Shown here: in pieces, positions 54,897 to 62,477 of the stretch
How positions within the stretch are numbered: position 1 is the first letter of the stretch
Layout: each line of letters begins with the position of its first letter
Source: Streptomyces sp. DSM 110735
Lineage (GTDB): Bacteria; Actinomycetota; Actinomycetes; Streptomycetales; Streptomycetaceae
NCBI RefSeq assembly: GCF_016482685.1
Contig: NZ_JACYHF010000005.1
Location: forward strand, 327,702-391,701
Length of the DNA: 64,000 nt
Direction of reading: 5' to 3'
Translations under genes and position numbers: made by a program
Notes under the pieces: model-generated
What the model saw: only the letters and a program-made list of their open reading frames with translations
Told to the model about the DNA's origin: nothing
Database searches by the model: none

Positions 54897-55624
54897 ACGA
54901 CCACCATCCCCTGGCCTTCGCGCACGTCACCCACCCCGGCGCCGCCGAGTCCCCCGGCACCCTGCACCTCGTCGCGGACGCGGACCCCGCGCTGCCCGTC
55001 ACCCCGGGCCAGGAGATCACCCTCTCCCTGACCCTCACCCCCGTCGAGGGCGCCTACCGCACCTACGGCTACCTCATCGACGACTCCCTCGCCCCGGGCG
55101 CCGCGATGCTCCGCCACCCGGGGCTGAGCCTGCTGGCCAACGGCAGATACGCCACCTACGTCACCGAGGGCGACGAGCCGCGTACCGTGAGCTGCGTGAT
55201 CCGCATCGACCCCGACGCACCCGACGGCGCCACGGTGCTGCCCCGGATCGTCGTCGGCGTGATGGCGGCGGAGGGGGACCGGCTGGTGCCCTCGGCGGCT
55301 GTGTGCGACACCGGCTTCCGGGTGCGCCGCCACTGGCTGCCCGGTCAGTGCGTCACCCTGCGCCCCGGCGGACGCGCCCTGCTCCCGCCCGGTCACACCC
55401 CGGTCCCCGGTCTGCGCCTGGTCGCCGTCGGCCGCGCCCGGCGCGGACTGCTGACCTACGCGCCCGACGGCGGCGTCAGCTACCAGGCGCACCCCGAACA
55501 CCTCGGCTACGACCGCTTCGAGCTTGCCTTCGAGGGCGAGGACGGGCACCGGGTGTGGTCCGAGGTGACCGTGCACGTCGGAGACCTCGGGGACTCGCCG
55601 GGCGCGCTGGCCGTGCATGGCTAG
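54893..55624 (+). CDS. Ig-like/cadherin-like hypothetical protein
   Basis: A 243-aa protein without signal peptide or membrane helix. The C-terminal ~75 residues (GLLTYAPDGGVSYQAHPEHLGYDRFELAFEGEDGHRVWSEVTVHVGD) have the pattern of a cadherin-like/Ig-type repeat (LTYxPxxGYxGxDxFxYxVxDGxG). The N-terminal part (ITLSLTLTPVEGAYRTYGYLIDD) looks like another beta sandwich. Function unknown. It overlaps both neighbours (ATGA upstream, 8 bp downstream), so it is an integral part of the operon. Confidence 0.75.
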   Translation: MNDHHPLAFAHVTHPGAAESPGTLHLVADADPALPVTPGQEITLSLTLTPVEGAYRTYGYLIDDSLAPGAAMLRHPGLSLLANGRYATYVTEGDEPRTVSCVIRIDPDAPDGATVLPRIVVGVMAAEGDRLVPSAAVCDTGFRVRRHWLPGQCVTLRPGGRALLPPGHTPVPGLRLVAVGRARRGLLTYAPDGGVSYQAHPEHLGYDRFELAFEGEDGHRVWSEVTVHVGDLGDSPGALAVHG

Positions 55625-56972
55625 CGCCTGCCGCGGCACTAGCGTCCGGCGGCTGCGGGGCGCGGTCCTGGCCGTCGCGCTCGCGGTGACGCCGGTGGGC
55701 TGCTCGGCGCCGACGGCGGTGTCGTCGGGGCGGGCGACTCCGGTGCCTTCGGGCTCGCCGGGCGCATCGGGCTCGTCGGCTTCGGCTTCGGTTCCGGCGG
55801 ATCCCGGTGCCGCCGCTCTGCCCGCGGGATTCCGCTTCCGGCAGCTCACCCGGAGTCTCGGTCCCGGCGCGCCCGTGCGGCTGACCGTGCTCAGCGTCGC
55901 CCCCGACGCCCGGGTGCGCGTCACCGGTGTGCACGGCGCCGACATGACCCGCTCGGACACCGTGCGCACCCTGGCCAACCGCTCCGACGCGCTCGCCGCG
56001 ATCAACGGCACCTACTTCGACATCCGCACCGGCCACCACCATTCCGGCTACGAGGGCGACCCCATCGGGCTGTACGCCGAACACGGCCGGGTGCTCAGCG
56101 AAGCCCTCGACGGCCGCCCCGCCCTCGTCCTCGGCTACACCGGCGGACGCCTCGAAGCCCGCGTCGCCGAGGTCGCCACCAGCGGCGGACTGCGCGCGGC
56201 CGACGGCGCGGTCCGCGAACTCGACGGCGTGGACCGGGTCCCCGGACGCATACTCGGCTGCGGCGGAACCGGCGGCGACCGCCTCGCCACCACCGGGCGC
56301 CTTCAGGAGAAGCCGTTCGAGGGGCTGTGCACCGACCCGGACGAGGTGGTCTCCTTCGCCCCCGAGTGGGGCGGCGACACCCCGCCCGGCACCGAGGGCA
56401 GCACCGAGGCGCTGCTCGCCGCCGACGGGAGAGTCCTCCGGCTGCGCACCCCGGCGGGCGGTCCGCTGCCCGAGGGCGGCAGCACGCTCTACGGCATCGG
56501 CACGGGCGCCGCGTGGCTGCGTGCGCACGCGGTGCCGGGCACCCGCATGACCGTCTCTGAGCGGATCACCGCCCCGGCGGGGCTGCCGCTGCCCGGACCC
56601 GTCGAGACCGCCGTGGGCGGCAGCGCCCGGCTGCTGCGCGCCGGGGCGTTCGACCCGGCGGCGACCGCGCTCCTCGGGCGGCGGCGGGAACCGCGCACCG
56701 TGGCCGGAGTCACGGCCGACGGCACCCTGCTGCTCATCGCCGTCGACGGCCGCGCCGCCCACGAGAGCGTCGGCGCGACCCCGGCCGAGGCGGCACGGCT
56801 CGCCCGGTCGCTCGGCGCGGTGGACGCGGTCAACCTGGACGGCGGCGGCTCCACCTCGGTGGTGCTGCGCGGGCACCTGCGCAACCGCCCCCGCGACACC
56901 GAGAACGGTCCCGTGCGCGAACGCCCGGTCGCGGACGGGCTCGCCATCCTGCCGGACGAGCCCGCGAAGTGA
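55617..56972 (+). CDS. Lipoprotein phosphodiester glycosidase (NAGPA-like)
   Basis: A 451-aa exported lipoprotein. The signal ends VTPVGC (lipobox), followed by a Ser/Gly/Ala-rich linker and the phosphodiester-glycosidase (NAGPA, uncovering-enzyme-like) domain: AAINGTYFDIRTGHHHSG and the signature VNLDGGGSTSVVLRG. Family members cleave GlcNAc-1-phosphodiester bonds in mammals, and bacterial ones act on surface polymers such as poly-glycosyl phosphates. Placed last in a teichoic-acid-type operon, it may trim or remodel the polymer outside the cell. The start ATG overlaps the preceding stop. Confidence 0.88.
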   Translation: MASACRGTSVRRLRGAVLAVALAVTPVGCSAPTAVSSGRATPVPSGSPGASGSSASASVPADPGAAALPAGFRFRQLTRSLGPGAPVRLTVLSVAPDARVRVTGVHGADMTRSDTVRTLANRSDALAAINGTYFDIRTGHHHSGYEGDPIGLYAEHGRVLSEALDGRPALVLGYTGGRLEARVAEVATSGGLRAADGAVRELDGVDRVPGRILGCGGTGGDRLATTGRLQEKPFEGLCTDPDEVVSFAPEWGGDTPPGTEGSTEALLAADGRVLRLRTPAGGPLPEGGSTLYGIGTGAAWLRAHAVPGTRMTVSERITAPAGLPLPGPVETAVGGSARLLRAGAFDPAATALLGRRREPRTVAGVTADGTLLLIAVDGRAAHESVGATPAEAARLARSLGAVDAVNLDGGGSTSVVLRGHLRNRPRDTENGPVRERPVADGLAILPDEPAK

Positions 56973-57002
56973 CGAGCCGTCACCTCATGACCTGACATAT
57001 CG

Positions 57003-58685
57003 TCAGATCGTGATCGACCCGGCCGACGCCGAGAACAGCGCCCCGCCCGTGCTCATCGAGATGTACATCTCGTACTCGCCGGACGCCGACTCCGGCAGCG
57101 TGACGCCCTTGTACCCGGAGCTGGCGAAGTAGCCGTAGTCGTAGGTGCCGTAGTCGCCGCGGCGCACGTGCGGGCGGACGGCGTTCGGGCGGTGGGACTT
57201 GCCCAGCCGGAAGGAGTGCGTGGACTTCGCGCCGCGCAGCACCAGGTAGTACACGGCGTGCTGGTGGGAGTCCGCCTCCACGCCGTGCACGAAGAACACG
57301 CCCTCCACGTGCAGCGCGCGCTCCTCCAGCCAGCTCTTCTCCAGCGAGAAGACGGTCTCCTGGGAGAAATGGCCGATGACCGCGCGGCGCATGACCCGCA
57401 CCCGCTTCTCGTCACCGGTGAGCACGATCTCCAGACCGCCGTAGGGGCGCCGGATGTCGAAGGGGCGCCGGGCCACCAGCGGGGTGCGGCGGTCGATGCC
57501 CTCCGAGGGGCTGGAGACGCGCACCGAGAGGTCGTAGACCCCGCTCGGTACGCCCCGCAGCGGGATGCCGGCGGGTGCCTCGGGCGCGAAGCCGCCGTCC
57601 GCGTAGTCCCGCGCGAAGCCGTCGAACCAGCGGCTGTAGGTGTACTTCGCCTCGGTCGTCGCCAGCGGGAACTCCCACTGCCTGCCGCCGCTTTCGAGGA
57701 CCAGGGACTTGGTCTCCCGGAACTCGCCGTACGGCGACTCACCGGGTATGAACGCCTCGCCGCTCAGCAGCAGATGGCTGCCGCGCACCTCCTGTTGGGT
57801 GAGGACGGCGGTCAGCGCGTCCGAGGTGCGCAGACCGGCCAGATGGCGCCGCCGCTCCTCCTCGTCCACGTGCGGGTCGCCGTTCTCCAGGAAGCCCAGG
57901 CGCGGCTCGCCGCCCTCGGCCAGCGCCGCCAGCACCCCCAGGATCAACTGGAGGTTGTAGGCGGAGACTTCACCGTGCTGGCGGACCAGTTCCGAACGGG
58001 TCTTGATCAGGTTGAAGTTGTCGCAGGCCCAGAAGTGGTCGAGGTGGGGCGCGATCTCCGTCTCGTACTGCTCGTCCGCCTCGGAGGTGAACAGATAGAC
58101 GTTGTGCCCCTGGCCGCCGCGCACGCGCAGCATCTCCGGGATCGCCTCGTCCAGGGTGTCGACGTGCTCCTGCGGCATGTCCTCGCCGAGCATGTACCGC
58201 CCGGTCACGGCGCGCTCGCGCACGTAACTGCCCACCAGGAACTGGGGAACGACCGTCACGATGTTGCGGTAGCCGTACTTCAGACCGTAGTAGAGCGCCG
58301 CGCTGCCGCCCTTGGAGACGCCGAGCAGACTGACCTGATCGCGCGTCAGTCCCCGGCGGGCCATGGTGGATTCGATGAGCCGGTGGACGGAGTCCTCGAT
58401 GCCGAAGTCCATCGAGCGGCACATGTAGTAGCTGTAGTGGCCGTCGAAGTCGTCCTTGATCCACAGGACGTCGGCGCGCAGCGCGTTCAGCGAACGGCCC
58501 GCGAAATGGTAGCCGTTGGGGGCGCCGAGGCCGGAGAAGACCACGACCAGATGACGGACGTCGGCGTCGGCGGCGCGGAAGCGGTACTCGACCGGAACGG
58601 CACCCCAGGTGTCGGTCTCGGTGACGACCTTCCGCCGGTCCACGGTGGCGAGATTCGGCGAAAGTTCCGGAAGTGCCGTGTCCAT
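57003..58685 (-). CDS. Asp2/XcbB-like alpha/beta hydrolase
   Basis: A 560-aa cytoplasmic protein. Residues ~40-290 form an alpha/beta-hydrolase-like domain with nucleophile S124 in LLGVSKGGSAALYYGLKYG, preceded by HLVVVFSGLG. This arrangement recurs in accessory-Sec Asp2 and capsule XcbB/CpsF proteins. The C-terminal half is beta-rich (VYDLSVRVSSPSEGID, FSLEKSWLEERALHVEGVFFVHGVEADS), with patterns like the non-catalytic strands of TagF-like proteins. It probably modifies the surface polymer made by the convergent operon. ATG 58685 is chosen; the in-frame upstream part is not homologous. A PHO-box-like array lies at 58763-58805. Confidence 0.78.
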   Translation of the reverse strand: MDTALPELSPNLATVDRRKVVTETDTWGAVPVEYRFRAADADVRHLVVVFSGLGAPNGYHFAGRSLNALRADVLWIKDDFDGHYSYYMCRSMDFGIEDSVHRLIESTMARRGLTRDQVSLLGVSKGGSAALYYGLKYGYRNIVTVVPQFLVGSYVRERAVTGRYMLGEDMPQEHVDTLDEAIPEMLRVRGGQGHNVYLFTSEADEQYETEIAPHLDHFWACDNFNLIKTRSELVRQHGEVSAYNLQLILGVLAALAEGGEPRLGFLENGDPHVDEEERRRHLAGLRTSDALTAVLTQQEVRGSHLLLSGEAFIPGESPYGEFRETKSLVLESGGRQWEFPLATTEAKYTYSRWFDGFARDYADGGFAPEAPAGIPLRGVPSGVYDLSVRVSSPSEGIDRRTPLVARRPFDIRRPYGGLEIVLTGDEKRVRVMRRAVIGHFSQETVFSLEKSWLEERALHVEGVFFVHGVEADSHQHAVYYLVLRGAKSTHSFRLGKSHRPNAVRPHVRRGDYGTYDYGYFASSGYKGVTLPESASGEYEMYISMSTGGALFSASAGSITI

Positions 58686-58762
58686 GAAGTGCCTTGCTCG
58701 CTTCTGTGAGGAGTGAACCGACTTCCTTACGGAAGCTTGCAAGATTCTAACCAGCCATATCG

Positions 58763-58805
58763 CCAACATGAACAACTGGTGGGGGAGTTGTGAACGATCG
58801 TGAAC
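58763..58805 (-). promoter_or_regulatory. PHO-box-like direct repeats
   Basis: Read on the minus strand, GTTCAC occurs at 58805-58800 and 58795-58790, and GTTCATG begins at 58773. The second and third are 22 bp apart, with a weak unit CCCCACCAGTT between them, giving three 11-bp units as in Streptomyces PhoP boxes (consensus GTTCACC-N4). It lies about 80 bp upstream of the Asp2-like start. Confidence 0.45.
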
Positions 58806-58845
58806 ATCGGGCAAGAGGGGCGGAACCAGGAGGGACGGAACGCGA

Positions 58846-58875
58846 AAGGGTCCCCGCGTCGCTGCGGGGACCCTT
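58846..58875. terminator. Terminator after fadB
   Basis: AAGGGTCCCCGC (58846-58857), loop GTCGCT, GCGGGGACCCTT (58864-58875). A perfect 12-bp stem. Leftward transcription would end in TTTCG, so it mainly serves fadB. Confidence 0.85.
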
Positions 58876-58902
58876 CGTGCTGCTTCGTGCTGCTTCGTGC
58901 TG
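58873..58902. repeat. Three tandem 10-bp repeats
   Basis: CTTCGTGCTG occurs three times without gaps (58873-58882, 58883-58892, 58893-58902), starting in the last bases of the fadB terminator. Probably slippage; no function suggested. Confidence 0.85.
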
Positions 58903-58911
58903 CGGGGAGCG

Positions 58912-61041
58912 TTACGCGGGCACGCTCGCCACGCCCGGCTCCAGGAACCGCTTGCCGTTCACCCGCTCGGAGACACCCTCACGGTCCAGGTACGGCGTGA
59001 TGCCGCCCAGGTGGAAGGGCCAGCCGGCGCCGGTGATCAGGCACAGGTCGATGTCCTGCGCCTCGGCGACCACGCCCTCGTCCAGCATGAGGCCGATCTC
59101 CTCGGCGACCGCGTCCAGGACACGGGCGCGGACCTGCTCCTCGGTCAGGGCGGTGTCGCCCTGCTTGAGCAGCGCGGCGACCTCGGGGTCCAGCTCCGGC
59201 TTGCCGGAGTCGTAGACGTAGAAGCCGCGCTTGCCCGCCTCGACGACCGCCTTGAGGTTCGGGGAGACCGTGAAGCGGTCCGGGTAGGCCCGGTTGAGGG
59301 TCTCCGAGACGTGCAGACCGATCGCGGGACCGACCAGCTCCAGGAGCACCAGCGGGGACATCGGCAGACCGAGCGGCTCGACTGCCTTCTCCGCGACCTC
59401 GACCGGGGTGCCCTCGTCGATGACGTTCTGGATCTCGCCCATGAAGCGGGTCAGGATGCGGTTGACGACGAACGCCGGGGCGTCCTTCACCAGCACCGCG
59501 GTCTTCTTCAGCTTCTTGGCCACCGCGAACGCGGTCGCCAGCGAGGCGTCGTCCGTCTGCTCGCCGCGCACGATCTCAAGGAGCGGCAGGATCGCGACCG
59601 GGTTGAAGAAGTGGAAGCCGACGACCCGCTCGGGGTGCTTCAGCTTCGACGCCATCTCCGACACCGACAGCGAGGAGGTGTTGGTGGCGAGGATCGCGTG
59701 CGCCGGGGCGACCGCCTCGACCTCCGCGAACACCTTCTGCTTGACGCCCATCTCCTCGAACACGGCTTCAATGATGAAGTCGGCGTCCGCGAAGCCCTCG
59801 GCCTTGTCCAGGACACCGGTCACCAGCGCCTTGAGGCGGTTGGCCTTGTCCTGGTGGATACGGCCCTTGCCGAGCAGCTTGTCGATCTCGGCGTGGACGT
59901 AGCCCACACCCTTGTCGACGCGCTCCTGGTCGATGTCGGTCAGCACGACCGGCACCTCCAGGCGGCGCAGGAAGAGCAGCGCGAGCTGGGAAGCCATCAG
60001 ACCGGCGCCCACGACACCGACCTTGGTGACCGGACGCGCCAGCGCCTTGTCCGGCGCACCGGCCGGGCGCTTGCCGCGCTTCTGCACCAGGTTGAACGAG
60101 TAGATGCCCGCACGCAGTTCGCCGCCCATGATGAGGTCGGCGAGCGCCTGGTCCTCGGCGTCGAAGCCCTTGTCCAGGTCGCCGTCCTTGGCACCCTCGA
60201 TGATGTCGAGAGCGCGGTAGGCGGCCGGGGCGGCGCCGTGCACCTTGGAGTCCGCGATGAAGCGGCCCTTGGCGACCGCCTGGTCCCACGCCTCGCCCCG
60301 GTCGATCTCCGGGCGCTCGACGACGAGGTCGCCCTTGAGGACCTGCGCGGTCCAGATCAGCGACTGCTCCAGGAAGTCCGCGCCCTCGAACAGCGCGTCC
60401 GCGATGCCGAGTTCGAAGACCTGCTTGCCCTTGAGCTGGCGGTTCTGGTTGAGGCTGTTCTCGATGATGACCGAGACGGCCTTGTCGGCGCCGATCAGGT
60501 TCGGCAGCAGGGCGCAGCCGCCCCAGCCGGGCACCAGACCGAGGAAGACCTCGGGCAGCGAGAACGCCGGGAGGGACTTGGAGACGGTCCGGTAGGCGCA
60601 GTGCAGACCGACCTCGACGCCGCCGCCCATCGCCGCGCCGTTGTAGTACGCGAAGGTCGGCACGGCGAGCGAGGACAGGCGCTTGAAGACCGCGTGGCCG
60701 CCCTTGCCGATGGCGAGCGCGTCCTCGTGCTTCTTCAGCAGCTCGACGCCCTTGAGGTCGGCGCCGACCGCGAAGATGAACGGCTTGCCGGTGACGCCGA
60801 CGCCGACGATCTCGCCGTCCGCCGCCTCCTTCTCGACCTGGTCGATGGCGGTGTTCAGGTTCGCCAGCGACGCCGGACCGAAGGTGGTCGGCTTGGTGTG
60901 GTCGAAGCCGTTGTCCAGCGTGATGAGCGCGAAGCGCCCGGCGCCGAACGGCAGCTCGAAGTGGCGTACGTGCGCCGAGGTGACGACCTCGTCAGGGAAC
61001 AGCTCGGCCGCACCCTTCAACAGCTCGGTGGTGGTGCTCAC
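58912..61041 (-). CDS. fadB: FadB-like 3-hydroxyacyl-CoA dehydrogenase / enoyl-CoA hydratase
   Basis: A 709-aa bifunctional beta-oxidation enzyme. The N-terminal crotonase domain (about 15-290) has the oxyanion hole motif AAMGGGVEVGLHC and the catalytic region SLPEVFLGLVPGWGG. The NAD-binding domain begins VTKVGVVGAGLMASQLALLFL (about 340). HADH markers are GFHFFNPVAILPLLEIV and the C-terminal DAPAFVVNRIL. It converts enoyl-CoA to 3-ketoacyl-CoA, the substrate of FadA. GTG 61041 overlaps the fadA stop (GTGA), so the genes are coupled. A terminator follows at 58846-58875. Confidence 0.95.
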   Translation of the reverse strand: MSTTTELLKGAAELFPDEVVTSAHVRHFELPFGAGRFALITLDNGFDHTKPTTFGPASLANLNTAIDQVEKEAADGEIVGVGVTGKPFIFAVGADLKGVELLKKHEDALAIGKGGHAVFKRLSSLAVPTFAYYNGAAMGGGVEVGLHCAYRTVSKSLPAFSLPEVFLGLVPGWGGCALLPNLIGADKAVSVIIENSLNQNRQLKGKQVFELGIADALFEGADFLEQSLIWTAQVLKGDLVVERPEIDRGEAWDQAVAKGRFIADSKVHGAAPAAYRALDIIEGAKDGDLDKGFDAEDQALADLIMGGELRAGIYSFNLVQKRGKRPAGAPDKALARPVTKVGVVGAGLMASQLALLFLRRLEVPVVLTDIDQERVDKGVGYVHAEIDKLLGKGRIHQDKANRLKALVTGVLDKAEGFADADFIIEAVFEEMGVKQKVFAEVEAVAPAHAILATNTSSLSVSEMASKLKHPERVVGFHFFNPVAILPLLEIVRGEQTDDASLATAFAVAKKLKKTAVLVKDAPAFVVNRILTRFMGEIQNVIDEGTPVEVAEKAVEPLGLPMSPLVLLELVGPAIGLHVSETLNRAYPDRFTVSPNLKAVVEAGKRGFYVYDSGKPELDPEVAALLKQGDTALTEEQVRARVLDAVAEEIGLMLDEGVVAEAQDIDLCLITGAGWPFHLGGITPYLDREGVSERVNGKRFLEPGVASVPA

Positions 61042-62255
61042 TTGTCCCCCTCGAAGTTCGGGTTCTCCCAGATGACCGTCGCGCCCATGCCGAAGCCGAC
61101 GCACATGGTCGTCAGGCCGTAGCGGACCTCGGGGTGCTCCTCGAACTGGCGGGCCAACTGCGTCATCAGACGCACGCCGGAGGAGGCCAGCGGGTGGCCG
61201 AAGGCGATGGCGCCGCCGTACTGGTTGACGCGCTCGTCGTCGTCCGCGATGCCGTAGTGCTCCAGGAAGGCGAGCACCTGGACGGCGAACGCCTCGTTGA
61301 TCTCGAACAGACCGATGTCGGAGATCGACAGACCCGCCTTGGCGAGCGCCTTCTCCGTCGCCGGGATCGGGCCGTAGCCCATGACCTCGGGCTCGACGCC
61401 CGCGAAGGCGTACGACACCAGGCGCATCTTGACCGGCAGACCGTGCTCGCGGGCGAACTCCTCGCTCGCGATGAGGGAGGCGGTGGCGCCGTCGTTCAGA
61501 CCGGCCGCGTTGCCCGCGGTGACCCGGCCGTGCACACGGAACGGCGTCTTCAGACCCGCCAGGTTCTCCAGCGTGGTGCCCGGGCGCATCGGCTCGTCGG
61601 CCGTGACCAGACCCCAACCGGTCTCGCCGGCTTCCTCGTTGGTGCGGCGCACCGAGATCGGCACCAGGTCCTGCTGGATCTTGCCGTTGGCGTACGCCTT
61701 GGCGGCCTTCTCCTGCGAGCGCACCGCGTACTCGTCGGCGCGCTGCTTGGTGATCGTCGGGTAGCGGTCGTGCAGGTTCTCGGCGGTCATGCCCATGAAC
61801 AGGGCGGACTCGTCGACCAGCTTCTCGCTCACGAAGCGCGGGTTCGGGTCCACGCCCTCGCCCATGGGGTGGCGGCCCATGTGCTCGACGCCGCCCGCGA
61901 TCGCCACGTCGTACGCGCCGAAGGCGACCGAGCCGGAGACCGAGGTCACGGCGGTCAGGGCGCCCGCGCACATGCGGTCGATGGAGTAGCCGGGGACCGA
62001 CTGCGGCAGACCGGCGAGGATGCCCGCCGTCCGGCCCAGGGTCAGACCCTGGTCGCCGATCTGGGTGGTCGCGGCGATCGCGACCTCGTCGATCTTCTGC
62101 GGGTCCAGACCGGGGTTGCGGCGCAGCAGCTCCCGGATCGCCTTCACGACCAGGTCGTCCGCGCGGGTCTCGTGGTAGATGCCCTTCGGGCCCGCCTTGC
62201 CGAACGGGGTACGGACGCCGTCGACGAAGACGACGTCCCTGACGGTACGAGGCAC
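61038..62255 (-). CDS. fadA: Acetyl-CoA acyltransferase (thiolase)
   Basis: A 405-aa thiolase. The acylated cysteine is C96 (DRMCAGALTAV); the C-terminal motifs are NQYGGAIAFGHPLASSG (His) and TTMCVGFGMGATVIWE (second Cys). It cleaves 3-ketoacyl-CoA with CoA in fatty acid beta-oxidation. The GTG start at 62255 has GGAGGAG upstream. It is the first gene of the fadA-fadB operon. The promoter has an AGCGCTTGCTTAAGC element (62286-62300) that may bind a TetR-type regulator. Confidence 0.95.
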   Translation of the reverse strand: MPRTVRDVVFVDGVRTPFGKAGPKGIYHETRADDLVVKAIRELLRRNPGLDPQKIDEVAIAATTQIGDQGLTLGRTAGILAGLPQSVPGYSIDRMCAGALTAVTSVSGSVAFGAYDVAIAGGVEHMGRHPMGEGVDPNPRFVSEKLVDESALFMGMTAENLHDRYPTITKQRADEYAVRSQEKAAKAYANGKIQQDLVPISVRRTNEEAGETGWGLVTADEPMRPGTTLENLAGLKTPFRVHGRVTAGNAAGLNDGATASLIASEEFAREHGLPVKMRLVSYAFAGVEPEVMGYGPIPATEKALAKAGLSISDIGLFEINEAFAVQVLAFLEHYGIADDDERVNQYGGAIAFGHPLASSGVRLMTQLARQFEEHPEVRYGLTTMCVGFGMGATVIWENPNFEGDK

Positions 62256-62285
62256 GATGGCTCTCCTCCAGGGTGCGGGACGCTG

Positions 62286-62300
62286 AGCGCTTGCTTAAGC
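62286..62300. promoter_or_regulatory. Candidate operator upstream of fadA
   Basis: AGCGCTTGCTTAAGC includes AGCGCT and GCTTAAGC palindromes. A second short inverted repeat TACT-TATG-AGTA lies at about 62307-62318. They are positioned 31-63 bp upstream of the GTG, where a repressor would act. TetR regulators of fatty acid degradation use similar AGCAAGCGCT-type sites; this is inference. Confidence 0.4.
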
Positions 62301-62360
62301 CCATGCTACTTATGAGTAACGTAGCTGCACAGCCCGCCCCCGGCTAGCGGTGAACGTCAC

Positions 62361-62385
62361 ACCGCCGCTTTCGGTGGACGGCGGT
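62361..62385 (-). terminator. Weak hairpin after RNase D
   Basis: ACCGCCG (62361-62367) faces CGGCGGT (62379-62385) across an 11-base loop. It is about 92 bp past the RNase D stop. Confidence 0.4.
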
Positions 62386-62410
62386 AGCAGGCGAGGGTGA
62401 GGTTCTGTCT

Positions 62411-62460
62411 TTCAGGGGCGCGGGGAACTGCGCGAACGGCCACGGGCGCCCCGCACCCGC
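62411..62460. repeat. Dispersed Streptomyces intergenic element
   Basis: The stretch with TTCAGGGGCGCGGGGAACTG and GGCCACGGGCGCCCCGCACC resembles a short dispersed repeat I recall in many Streptomyces intergenic regions (core GCGCGGGGAACTGCGCGA). It lies between RNase D and fadA. Copy number cannot be judged from one window. Confidence 0.6.
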
Positions 62461-62477
62461 CCCACCCGTTACGGCGA

